The notes beneath the pieces were generated by a model. That model saw only the letters and a list, made by a program, of their open reading frames with translations, searched no databases and was not told the DNA's origin. The position numbers and the translations under genes were made by a program. Below are positions 25,491 through 36,485 of a stretch of 64,000 bases of DNA, in pieces (position 1 is the stretch's first letter; every line of letters starts with the position of its first letter). The stretch is taken from contig OZ022576.1 of assembly GCA_963669155.1 (NCBI GenBank), forward strand, positions 23,169,178-23,233,177. Reading direction: 5' to 3'. The DNA comes from Arbacia lixula. Its lineage: Eukaryota; Echinodermata; Echinoidea; Arbacioida; Arbaciidae.

Positions 25491-26248
25491 TCAAACAACT
25501 TCTCCCTTTCCCTTTGGTTGGGGGCAGGCACCGGGCAGGACCTGTTCACCTTCCCCAGCCTGGGCCCTGTAAGCTGGCGGCGGCTCGTTGGCATGACTGG
25601 TGACGCCCGACGCTCCCGGAGACATGTCACCACCACTGGGGCCCCCAGGGCCAGCGACATACCCCTCGTTTGTCGCGGGCACCACGATGACGGTCGTCGT
25701 TTGCTGACTGAGCTGTTCGTTGTTGGCCAGCGCGCCGGCAAGTCTCTGCGTCAGTTCGCGATTCTTGTTTGCCTCGGCGACGATCATGGGCATCTGGAAC
25801 ATGTCCGCCAGCCAGCCCAGCCCGAACACCCCCACGGTGCAGAGGAAGAGGAGGCCTCGCCTGGTGTTCCCCAAGTAGAAGTGATGCAGTCCGAAGATCC
25901 CCAGTGGGAATGCAAGAGTGTACGCATCGCAAACAGAGTACGGCGGCTCGCTGACCCGCACCCCTTTCCTCATCATGGCGATTTCGGCGTTGGCCCGGCG
26001 GACCATGGCAGGGAGCCGACAGAAGTCCAGCAGCCAGCCCAGACCAACCCGGCCCAGGGTTGCCGTGTGGTAGATTCCGTATCGGCGGCGGCCTAGGTAG
26101 TACTGGTAGACACCTGTGCAGGAAGCACATCGTGAGAAAAACTCTTTTTTAGCCGCGGTTTATGGTGAGAGATTTACTTCGCTTACAGCAATGAAAATCA
26201 TTCTCAAAACAACATAGTTGCGTCCCTCTCCCTTTCTTTCTTTCTCCC

Positions 26249-26294
<46 letters not shown>

Positions 26295-27741
26295 TCTCTC
26301 TCTCTCTCCCCCACTCTCTCTCTCTCTCTCCCCTCTCTCTCTCTTTGTGTGTGTCTCTGTCTGTCTCTTTCCCCTTTAACTCCTCCCCCTTTAAAAAACA
26401 ACAACAACAACAACCAACCAGTTCATAAAAACGCCATCATCAAAGCTACTAAACCTACGTCAATGCCATGCCTCTTGACTTTTTAAATCCCATTTCATAA
26501 TTTAAATTCAAGTGTTTTTTTTTTTTTACTAATAAATATGGAGAACAAATAGAATATAAAAGTCATCATTTACCGAACAGGCCGACGGGAGGGAGCCAGA
26601 GCATGTAGGCGTCGCAGAGGGAGATCTTGGTGAGGGGGAAGGGGTACTTGGGGCTGCGGAGCTGGTAGCCGCGGATTTGGTCATCTCGGGCCTGATCGTT
26701 ACATTTCTTCACCAACGACTTGATCCGAAACCAGTCGATGAGCCAACCGAGGGCAAACAGACCTGCAAGAGTGATGTTATTGAGATGAATGATGGACTCA
26801 TACAAAGAAGCAATTTCGCGGAAACAACAATCCCACTTCCTTTCATTATTTCCCTCTCCTCTATCACACGCACTCCTCTGAAAGATTATTATTATTGTTA
26901 TTACATGTATTATTATCATTATTTTTATTATTATTATTATTATTATTATCAATCTTATCATTATTATCATTATCATTATTATTATCAGAAGTAGTAGAAG
27001 TCGCAATTAACTAATATCCAAATGACATACACATCAGCGACACTGTATTTTCAGCAAATTAGGATGTTCAATTATGATTGTGAAATGTTAAAGAAAAAGT
27101 TTAAGCTTGGCATGAATCACTTCAAATTGTACAATTTTGCTTAATGTCGAGGCGAATGAGAGCCGACAGAAAATGAGACCGACCTAGGGCTCATGCCTCT
27201 GGATCACTTCATCACATCGTCTTGCCAATTCCGTAATGGATGACGATGTACTGATATTAATGAACAAAGGCGAGTGAGACTGACCTAGGGTGCATGCGTA
27301 GACGCAGCCGAAGAACCTCCTGTTGAGGTAGAAGTGATGCAGACCCAGCATGCCTAGGATGGGGACGCAGAGGATGACGGCCAGAGTGGCTGACTTGGTG
27401 AGGTCGTTGGGCGTGGCATGGTAGGGCACCACCTGCACCTGGTCCAGCTGGAGGGTGGGGCCTGGCTCTGTGTTCGGGGGTGGGCCCGGTGGGAAGCTGG
27501 GCCCGGCGGGCGGGTAGATGGGGTATTGGGTGCCGTAGTGAGTGGCACCGGGTGGCGGTTGGTGGTGCTGGGGAGGTTGGTGGTGTGGCTGTTCGGGTGG
27601 CGGGTGATGTGGCTGATGGGCCGGGTAGGTCAAGGGAGGCTGCTGGTTAGGTTGAGGATATTCCCTGAGTGATGATGGGTTCTGTTGGTACGTGCTGGTC
27701 CCCTGAGCGTCATCCAATGGCACAGTTTTCTCGGTCGCCAT
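25491..27741 (-). CDS. triple TM2-domain protein with Pro/His-rich N-terminus and PPxY motif (cluster gene B)
   Basis: Three exons, 27741-27285, 26762-26574 and 26113-25491, joined by two phase-1 introns, give 422 residues. The ATG at 27741 (MATEKTVPLDD) is preferred; the frame is open two codons further up but offers only a GTG there. The first ~100 residues are Pro/His/Gln-rich and low in complexity. Three TM2 repeats follow: GMLGLHHFYLNRRFFG to WLIDWFR, GLFGVYQYYLGRRRYG to WLLDFCR, and GIFGLHHFYLGNTRRG to WLADMFQ. The tail holds one PPAY motif (about residues 394-397). Compared with genes A and C it has an extra intron in repeat 1 after ACTLG, while the repeat-2 intron is shared. Repeat 2 has Cys in place of the usual residue before Arg (DFCR). 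Function is unknown; the PPxY motif suggests binding to WW proteins such as NEDD4-type ligases. Introns contain TTA and CT microsatellites. Confidence 0.88.
26241..26370. repeat. CT microsatellite in TM2 gene B intron 2
   Basis: Long (CT)n with CCC and GT interruptions. Confidence 0.93.
26883..26990. repeat. TTA/ATT microsatellite in TM2 gene B intron 1
   Basis: Interrupted (ATT)n run inside the 522-bp intron. Confidence 0.93.
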
Positions 27742-28122
27742 CTTCACTCCGTTTTCCGAGTTTAGTCAAGATGAAGAATCGACAGTTAACCCCTTCTTTA
27801 CTCAGTCAAATTAAAATGGTAGGCCTATTTCAAACTAATAAGCGTTCTGAGAAAATTATTCTCTTTGATAGCCGGTATGACATAAGCAGGCTTTTAGCGA
27901 AAACTATCCATGAACTATCTCTAGCTCCGAACGAGCTAAATAAGTACAAATATACTTGTACATCACCGGGTGCAATGGTTCCCTACATAACCTCACACTG
28001 CGCTCGCTGCGCTCCGTGAAGGTGCTTTTATACTTCGCCGCCAATATTTCAATATTTTATGCTGATCTTCTGTTGATCGAGTCCTCGTGACTACTCCACA
28101 TCGATGGCATGTGTTTACCCTC

Positions 28123-28132
28123 GTCACGTGAC
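28123..28132. promoter_or_regulatory. perfect CLEAR-type E-box GTCACGTGAC
   Basis: This ten-base palindrome lies about 380 bp upstream of the TM2 gene B start codon. In vertebrates this sequence is the CLEAR element bound by TFEB/MITF-family bHLH-ZIP factors that drive lysosomal genes. The sequence match is direct; use as a regulatory site is inference. Confidence 0.4.
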
Positions 28133-28180
28133 CTGAGAAGATTGTGCCGTAGCGTGTGCATCATAGCGCATATTTAAGTA

Positions 28181-28188
28181 TGACGTCA
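28181..28188. promoter_or_regulatory. CRE palindrome TGACGTCA upstream of TM2 gene B
   Basis: Perfect CREB/ATF consensus about 440 bp upstream of the gene B start and 49 bp beyond the CLEAR-type E-box. The pairing of the two sites suggests a compact promoter or enhancer, but it is untested. Confidence 0.4.
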
Positions 28189-30377
28189 CTGTCATCATGC
28201 GATGGAAGTTATTATGTCTAATGTAAACACAAGCATATCATCTAAAGCAAACGGGGGGCCTCGAAATTTATCTCCAACCGCACTGATATGATATCAATAT
28301 TGGTTTTATCCCTGGTGTTATTCAAATTCCTGTATGTAGGCGAGAGTTTATATGCTTTTGCGGGGGCGTACCTTTTTCTGACTAGGGGTAATGTACCTGC
28401 GACCGTTTTTGAAATGGTATTATAGGTATGTCCAACATTTCGACATATGGCACTGTGGGGTAGAATTAAATAACATAAATCAATGTTAATCAATATCTCA
28501 GAAATTGATAAGAACATGTTTGACATGTTTGAAATGATTAGTGAAGTAAGATAAGGTTCTTTCAAGTTTATACTATTGGTAGATTCGCTTGAACACAATG
28601 AACAATCATTTCAATTATTATGACGCAAACAAACAAAGATACATTAATATGACATAAAAAGCGGCAAGTTAATATTAAAAAAAAACATGATTCAAATATG
28701 TTTTTAAAGGATTTAAAAGTTATTATAAAGAAGATACATCCTTGTGATCAATATCATCATTATTGTCATCAGTACACTTCCACCATTATCGCCGTCTATA
28801 TTATACCTGATACCTGATAGGACCATCACAATTACCGTCATCACCACCATGACTATCCTAGTTTCCCGCCTGTAGTGTCCACATGTTATGAATCCCTGTC
28901 AGCCAGCGAGCAGTCAGCGAGTCTGGATCAATAGGTCTGAAATGCAGAGACTACCTCTAATGTGTTTGTACATGAAGGTACCTCACGACAACCATGCAGC
29001 AAGTCAGGATGTAGCCTCACTTCCAGACACATATTTTAACAACTGTGTCACAGTAGATTTTGTACGTTCAGACTAAGCAGACCTTTGTATTTGATTATAT
29101 CTTGGGTTCAAGTTGATATACTTACGGTAGATGTACAAGTTCCTTACTTCAATCAATGACGATGCTTTGTATTTATAATGATCACGCCATGATCACGCCT
29201 GTATTGATGATCATAACGTTATGCATCCGATAGCCTCACGGATTTTTTTTTGTATCGACGAAGTGATGATAGTGATAATCATGATAATGATTGTAATAGT
29301 GATGGTGATGAGGATGATGATGAGGATGATGGTGGTGGTGGTGAAGGATGGATGGTGACGATGATGACGGTAATGGTGATGATAAATAGGACTTTAAAAC
29401 GGAGGGGAGACGGGAGAAAAGCAAGAATCAGAAACGAGCGGTCATCACTACTAATGGTGCACGCGTGAACTGATATCACCCCCAAATTGCTATTATAAAA
29501 CCAGAAGACACAAATTCATTTAAATACAGCAATGAGCAGGCCGACCTATCCAACTACGTTTTCCCCAAGCTTTAAAATCCCAGTACATCATACGGTTTAG
29601 CGGACAAATGACGTCATATTCTAAGAACAGGCATACCAAGGCACACCCCTTTTCCTCACTCACAGTCACGAGTCAGATAGTCTTTGTACAATTCTACATT
29701 AATAATTTTACATGAATAGCTCTATGGTATACGAGTATGAATCTTGAAATGCATATCGTGTACGGTTAAAGTGTTAATCGGTGATCAGTGATTTGATACG
29801 ATTGGTAAAGCCTTCATGGACACCAAAATAATGTTAGTGTAATTAATGTACGCGTATTTTCACGTCTTATTGAGTCTTGAAAATGGTCTTCCCAATATAA
29901 TCACGGAAACAAGGAACACAGATGCATTTAGGCCTTTTGGCTATTTTTGGCTAATTGATCGAGCTCAGCAGTGTAAACACTTTTTATTCAAAATGCAGAT
30001 GTTCCAGGGTGTATGGAATTGTCATTCAACCAAGAGCTTCCCTGAATTCTTGAAAAAAATATAACTTATGATAAAGATGGATTTTGAATTTAAATTTGAA
30101 AAATAAAATCACAACGCGTTCATCGGCAAAAATCACTCTCTCTATTCTCCCTCCCCCCCCCCTCTCTCTCTCTCTCTCTTTCTCTCCCTCTCTTCCCCTT
30201 GTTCTTGTACTTACAAGTTCACTTTGAATATTACATTCCACCTGATTCGATCAGACTAATGTTGTTAACTGTTCTTTAGGCCCATCAGCGTTGTGATTTT
30301 TGTAGGCAAGTGGAAGATAATTTATAATCTTTTGCGTTTAAATGTTTTTCAATCATTATAATTGTGAATCCTCTTAC
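28189..30377. other. intergenic between divergent TM2 genes B and C
   Basis: Contains a CRE at 29609-29616, GAT-rich simple sequence at 29270-29390 and a CT tract near 30150-30195. No exons recognised. Confidence 0.5.
28890..29010 (+). repeat. dispersed repeat with GTCTGAAATGCAGAGAC core, copy 2
   Basis: Matches 7262-7385 over the GAGTCTG, GTCTGAAATGCAGAGAC and ACGACAACCATGC blocks. Confidence 0.5.
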
Positions 30378-30877
30378 TTAAAGAGATAGTTCACCGTGAA
30401 ATTAAGTTGGTTTCTATAGAAGCAGACACATGAACGAAACATATTTGTAAAGGTTTTATGAAAATCGGTCAAAGGATAAGAGAGTTATGATCTTTTAAAA
30501 TTTTGATTTTGTGACATCACGTGCGAGGTGCTCTCCTATACATGTATATGTTGTGTACAATTTTTTATTTAAAAGAGCATTTTCGCAAAAAGATATGCAT
30601 CAAAAGATGCATCATTAGAAATACGCTATTACACAAATACCTGTATGAAGACAAATCATTCCGTTGTCAAAAACAGAAAAAGGGCAATTTATGAAATTAT
30701 ACTGCACACAACATTATGGGAGAGCACCTCGCACGTGACGTCACAAAATTGAAATTTCAAAAGATCATAACTTTCTTATCCTGTGACGGATTTTCGTTTA
30801 ACCTTTGTTAAAAATTATGTTTCTTCAATGTTTCTGATTTTATTGAAACCAACTTACAGGATGAACTATCCTTTTAA
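30378..30877. mobile_element. TTAA-flanked inverted-repeat MITE, family 5, copy 1
   Basis: The ends AAAGAGATAGTTCACCGTGA and the inverse of GGATGAACTATCCTTT lie next to TTAA on both sides. Subterminal arms CACGTGCGAGGTGCTCTCC and GGAGAGCACC...GCACGTG pair over a long stretch. The right arm carries a perfect CRE at 30736. It lies between TM2 genes B and C. Confidence 0.75.
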
Positions 30878-31226
30878 CTTTCAGATCACAGGAATTATGC
30901 AGGTGGTTCACGCAATGTTAAACAATTATGTTCTACAGGATTAAGGGACGCGCTGCTTTGTCACCAGCATGCGCTTTGTCTCGGTATATATATAAATGAA
31001 AATCAGTAACAGTGGCAGGGTGTAGACGGTAAAGGTCTACATTTTGAAGGCCTTTATTTCGATGTTTATTCTGTCCTCTTTCCACGGGAGGGACCCCTCT
31101 GCCAGTGATGACTCCCTTTTTTCCTACATGATAATACGAGGAAACCGAAGTCAAGATAATTTCAGATACAATTAGGTTCAACCATGCAGTCATTATGGGC
31201 CCAAGATGTAATTGTCAAAGGGATTC

Positions 31227-31228
31227 TT

Positions 31229-31260
<32 letters not shown>
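31227..31260. repeat. T homopolymer upstream of TM2 gene C
   Basis: About 33 consecutive T residues, 335 bp upstream of the start codon. CGATTGGCT (a CCAAT-type box) and TTACGTCAT follow at about 31340-31363 and may belong to the promoter. Confidence 0.9.
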
Positions 31261-31263
<3 letters not shown>

Positions 31264-31594
31264 CATGTATACAGTATATATAAAAGCGTTCGCGAGACCT
31301 AGCTTTGATGTCCATGTTGTTCATGCAAACGCGATGAGTTCGATTGGCTTACAATTACGTCATGGTTTAATATCGGAGCATGTGCGGATAGGCGTTTGTT
31401 TACCTCTGGCAAAGTCACGGGATCCTTACAATAGTTTGTGCCTATTATACTGTATACTATACTGTAGACTCGTCTCTCGATTTTGTACGCAATAGTCCTA
31501 AAGCCGAACTCGTAAAGTACATGTTCTAGTAATCGAGAAGCAAAATAACAGAGCCTTCAACTGCCTGGTTAGTGAGAACGAAGAAGTTAATGAA

Positions 31595-33278
31595 ATGGCG
31601 GGGAGTGAGGCCAAGGCAGATCTGTGTACCAACGAAGCGGAGACTGGAGCTGCGAACCACCCGTCACCATCGGGCTACCCACGACAGGAGCAGGCTCAGG
31701 CTCGGTACCCACCTCAGTATGTACCGCCGCAGTATTACCAGCAGCAGCCGGCGCCGGGATCGGCAGGCGCCTGTCCGCCGATACCAGGCGCTCCGCAGCC
31801 CGCCGTTCTCCCGTACGACATGGCCCAGGTATCCATATTGCCCTTCACGCAGAGCGCTATGATGAAACACAAGTCCCTACCCCTGGCTCTTCTCCTCGGT
31901 GTATTTCCACTCTTTGGGCTCTTTGGGGCGCATCATTTTTACCTCAACAACATTTTGCTGGCGTGCTTGTACGTGAGTACGATGGGGCTCTACGGAATCG
32001 GCTGGTTGGTGGACTTGTTTCGGCTCCCGTGCCTGGTGAAGAGGACCAACGACGAGCTGGAGGAGGTGAAGGAGAAGGGATACTGGCTGACGTGCAATGA
32101 CCGCTTCATAACTCCTATCACCCGGAAGATCTCTCTTGTTGATGCATATCTGTGCTGGTTGCCTCCATTTGGATTTTTTGGTGAGCTCCCGTCATTAACA
32201 TTGCCCATGATTAGATACTATTACAATTATATTTACTTCCTTAACAAAAAGAGTGAATAACATATTCAAGTGGCACACAGCGAAAAAAAATACACGGAGG
32301 CTCAGGCAGTCAGGGAACTTTATCTCCAGTATAAATGCCAAAAGAGCCCCTAAAGACCAAAGAAATATTTTGATCATGGGCCTACATGTTGGGTATACCC
32401 ATTTTATTGCTTTCTGCTGTGGCACATAACAATTGAATCTGGCAAATAAAGCATTTCCAAATTTGTTTTGTAAAAAGGTAGCTTGAGTATACCTTGCATG
32501 AATTTATTGTTTGAAGATTAAAGGATGAAATTGTGTTTCTAAGGTATCTAGATATTGATTTTCCAGATAACATGAGTTTTCCAGAGTCATTCAAATTTTT
32601 TAAAAGTGTACATGATAGTTATCTCCTGCATTCAATGGCAGCAACAAGATATCTATGCATGATTAATCAATGTGTCTGTGATGTTCTTCTGCCTTCTGTT
32701 TTTAATTCACAGGTGTGCATCAGTTATATGTGGGGCGGACCCGTTTTGGTATCTTCTCAATGTGCTCCTTTGGGCTCCTCGGTGTCGGGTGGATCTTCGA
32801 CTTCTTTCGCATGCCGTACCTCGTCTACAAAGCCAACAAGTACATCAGCCAAATGAGGGCGGGCATCACTGTCAAGCCCCCCTCCTTCTCCATCTTCGAC
32901 TCCTACCTCTGCGCCTTCCCCCTGGGCCTATTTGGGCTGCACCACTTCTACCTTGGTAACACACGGCGGGGGCTGCTGTACCTCTTCACGCTGGGTGTGT
33001 TCGGGCTGGGCTGGCTCCTAGACTTCTTCCTCATGCCCATGCTGGTCTCTAGGGCAAACAAGGATCGGGAGGAGCAGCTGAGTCTGTTAGGCCAACGGGA
33101 GATATACATTCCAGCAACAAGGCCAGTGTATGGGACAGCACCTCCGGCATGGTCGGGGCCCGGGCCCAATACGGTAGCAAGTGCCCCTCCAGAGGCCCCA
33201 CCAGCCTACGCCCCTTCAGCAGCAGCTGGTGAGGTCACCGAAAAGGACAGCGCACAGCCTCCTGCTTACCAAGTATAA
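31595..33278 (+). CDS. triple TM2-domain protein with four PPxY motifs (cluster gene C)
   Basis: Two exons, 31595-32180 and 32713-33278, with a 532-bp phase-1 intron in a Gly codon of repeat 2, give 383 residues. The ATG at 31595 has a strong context (G at -3, G at +4). An out-of-frame ATG starts 5 bases earlier in a weak context. The N-terminus is Pro/Gln/Tyr-rich with two PPQY motifs (residues 39-42 and 44-47). Three TM2 repeats follow: GLFGAHHFYLNNILLA to WLVDLFR, GFFGVHQLYVGRTRFG to WIFDFFR, and GLFGLHHFYLGNTRRG to WLLDFFL. The C-terminal tail adds PPAY at 358-361 and 378-381, so PPxY motifs sit on both sides of the membrane domain. If the six helices are all membrane-spanning, both ends face the same side. 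It lies head-to-head with gene B. Function is unknown; a membrane adaptor for WW-domain proteins is a reasonable hypothesis. Confidence 0.9.
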
Positions 33279-33612
33279 TTTTATATTGATGATAAAACAA
33301 TCTTTTGACAACAGATTTGTGCAATTTGGGTAACATTGAAGTCTGTTTTCAAATTTGTAAATTGTACGATTTCCAGTAGGATCCTACCAGTTTTCATTAA
33401 TTTTGTGTAACAAGTTTTTGTAATTTTGACAAAAAGTGTTGTTATTTTATATTTGGTAAAGTTGTTATTGGATTGTTTTTAACATTGTTATGCAATGTGT
33501 GTTCACCTTGGCAAAGGTTTTTGTGGTCATCCTGTATATGTACCAATTTCTTGCAAGAATTTGTGTATTTGAAAAGTAATATGTATGATAGAATATATTC
33601 GATCAACATGTT

Positions 33613-34013
33613 TTAAAGTGATCTTAAAATTTTGTTATTTTGTGATATCATGTGCAAGGTACTCTCCCATATGTTGTGTACAATTTTTTGGGAAAATTTT
33701 TATTTTATCAAAAGGATATTTACCATTTCACCTATGCATTTGATATATCATTAGATACATGTTTTTACACACATAATTGCTATGAAACTAATGTATTACT
33801 TCATCAAAGAACATAAAACAGACAATTTATGGAAAAAGAAGTACACAATATATGGGAAAGTATGTCACACTTGACGTCACAAAATCAAAACTTTCAAATA
33901 AAATAACTTTCTTTTCGTTTGACCTAGTTTTGTGAAACCTTTACTAATATGTTCCTTTAATGTATCACCTTTTATTGAAAACCCAATAATTTAAGGGTGA
34001 ACTATCCCTTTAA
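33613..34013. mobile_element. TTAA-flanked inverted-repeat MITE, family 5, copy 2 (internally deleted)
   Basis: The right half matches the copy at 30378 (GACGTCACAAAATC, GGGTGAACTATCCCTTTAA). The left end keeps TTAAAG and then joins directly to GTGATCTTAAAATTTTG, so about 100 bp of the left arm is lost. It lies in the probable 3' UTR of TM2 gene C and also has a perfect CRE (33872-33879). Confidence 0.7.
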
Positions 34014-34715
34014 AGGTTTGCAAAGCTTATATCCTATATAAAACAGAAATATTTCTATGAAATGTCACTTGAGAAGAGAGATGTAGAATTAATATGTGGA
34101 CACACAATGAATTCTGAACTTGATACATGTACAAAGATTTAAAAGATATAGCCTACTCTAGCAATTCAGCTCTGCTCAGATCAATCTTTAAATATGAAGA
34201 AGGGTGGTATGTTTAATAGTGCCACTTATGTTCTTTGCCAATGTAATCCTATGACAATTATAGTTTCAATATGTGTCAAACTCAAATGAACAAAACTTTA
34301 TCCAGAAGGTGCCTTTGTATTATGTTCCATAGTTTCCTCATGGTTAAATCTGGCCAAAGGAATGCATATAAATGTGTGTGCCTTCAATCTGTATCAAATC
34401 ATTGAAGTATTGTGCTACTTATTAGTGTTGGATTTGAGATGGTCATCATTCTGAGATTGTATCTACTGTGTTACTTTTTGTTCAACTTTTATCTTCATTA
34501 CATATACATGATAATGAGTATACACATCTGTATCATTTTATGTGATGTGCATCAGTAATACAGGCTAAATTTATATTATTTTCTTCACACCTTTTTTCAT
34601 TGATGGTTGTATTGAAACCACAATAGGTCAGTACTATACTAGTATTTCATGCTGTGTATACTTTTATGTTGCAATCATCAATCATGTGGACGAATGTTTT
34701 CTTGACACTGCATGA

Positions 34716-34721
34716 AATAAA
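34716..34721 (+). terminator. candidate poly(A) signal of TM2 gene C
   Basis: AATAAA about 1.4 kb after the stop codon on the same strand. The 3' UTR up to this point would include the palindromic element at 33613-34013. Confidence 0.35.
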
Positions 34722-35025
34722 TGTAAAATGCTTACTCATCAGCTTGCTGGCAACTAAAAACTGCCATTATCTTTATTCATGTACATTGTTCCTTTGTCCT
34801 TAATGTTCTGTCATGTAATCTTAATTTAAACCGTCTTTTTGGTACAATTATTGTTCGTAAAGTGCAGTATTTTGGGTCATTTCAACTGCTGTGCATATTC
34901 AATGTATTAATAAAATCACGTCATACACTGATACTGTTGTATGCATATTTTAGTTCTCTCTTTTGGCAGACAATGGAATATAAGGGGGTATTGGTGAAAA
35001 GCAATTCTGTGATATGCTGTGTGAG

Positions 35026-35228
35026 TACGCATGTGTGTCTGTGTGACTGTAAGTGCGCGCGTGTGTGTGTGTGTGAGTTGGTGTGTGTCTGTGTGCATGT
35101 GTGTGTGTGAGTGAGTGTACATGTGTGTGGGGTGTGTGTATGTGTATGTGCGTGTGCATGTGTGTATGTGTGCATGTGTGTATGTGTGTGCATGTGTGCG
35201 TGTGTGTGCATGTGTGTGTGTGCGTGAA

Positions 35229-35260
<32 letters not shown>

Positions 35261-35263
35261 TGC
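35026..35263. repeat. GT-rich microsatellite
   Basis: Interrupted (GT)n with CATG units, followed by a (CA)n tract at 35338-35359 and another at 35515-35540. His/Thr and Cys/Val frames here are artefacts. Confidence 0.95.
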
Positions 35264-35957
35264 AGCATGGGGTGGGAGAGGTAAAGATGATAATTGTAAT
35301 GTTGGTGAGGATAGTGATGGTAGAGGTGAAATAACACACCACACACACACACACACACAAAGTAGCCCTTTGCGTGTCAACAAGTTATATTTGATAAATA
35401 ACCCGCAAAATTGACTTTAAGCGGAATTTAACTGATATGATCGCTATATCTGGGGTAGGATTTTTTTCCTTGGTGAATCCCGCCCTTTTTTAAATTTCCC
35501 ATTAATACACAGACACAGACACACACACACACACACACATACATAATCAGGCAATACGTCACCTTTTCAGGTTTACTAATTTTCATTAACACATTTTTAT
35601 TGACGAAACAATCATAACATTTAGACAATAAATTATAGATTAAATGAATAGAAGAATACATTCTTTTATTATCTCAGTTGACCATATCAATTTAAGTAGC
35701 CACCATAATTGCGATAACGACACCTACATCGTCAATTCGTAATCTGTTCTATACAAATGTAAAAGCATTCCTGTTCTACGAGGGCAGTAATACTGATACT
35801 GATACATTGTTTCTTTACAATTTATACAGCTATTATTCAACACGTCAGACGGCAACCACAATTGGTCTATGAATTAAAATACATAATCGTGGGTGCTTGC
35901 AATAGATATGTATTAGCACAAGTCAACTGCTGGGCGTGGAGTCACCCATGGCGGAAA

Positions 35958-36212
35958 TCCCGGGGGGTGGGGGGGGGGGGGTCGTGCCCCCCCCCAATTC
36001 GAAGAGGGGGGACACAATATCAAATGTCCCCCCACCCCCACCCCCCCCCCCCCCACCCCCACCCCAAACGGAGAGCAGTTTTAGAGATTGGGCGGTATTT
36101 AAAAAATTGTGGAAACCGCCATCACAACCCACCCCACCCCCTACCCCGCTCAGCGACTTCTTGAGGAAACACATGTCTCTCTCCCCCCCCCCCCCCCCCC
36201 CCCCCCCCCACT
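35958..36212. repeat. cluster of G and C homopolymer runs
   Basis: G runs near 35962-35980 and C runs near 35986-35995, 36041-36054 and 36183-36209, arranged with local inversion. Prone to assembly error. Confidence 0.85.
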
Positions 36213-36485
36213 TTCGGGGAGCGATTTCCGCCCTTGCTTCTGTGTGACTCCGAAATGGAATCGTCTAGGTGCTCGAAATTCCAAAAGCCTTCCCCATTGG
36301 GTTCAATGTTACATGTATCTAGACCTTCTCCCTCCACTTTCTTCTTCGTCTTTGGGAGGTAGGGCGCTTCTGTGAAGTCGGCTCTGTAATTACATTTGAC
36401 TTTTCGAGCTTTGGTATCATTCACAACAAAGATCAGTCCAAGTACTAAATAACACATTCGCACAAAGTGTCGGAATCACTTCTGA

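Noticed and set aside
25410-26130. Long plus-strand frame and second minus-strand frame over TM2 gene B exon 3
   Set aside because: Shadows of the GC-rich TM2 coding frame; only the frame with TM2 motifs joins the other exons in phase.
34916-35383. His/Thr-rich frames and possible metal-binding protein
   Set aside because: CA/GT microsatellite translation.
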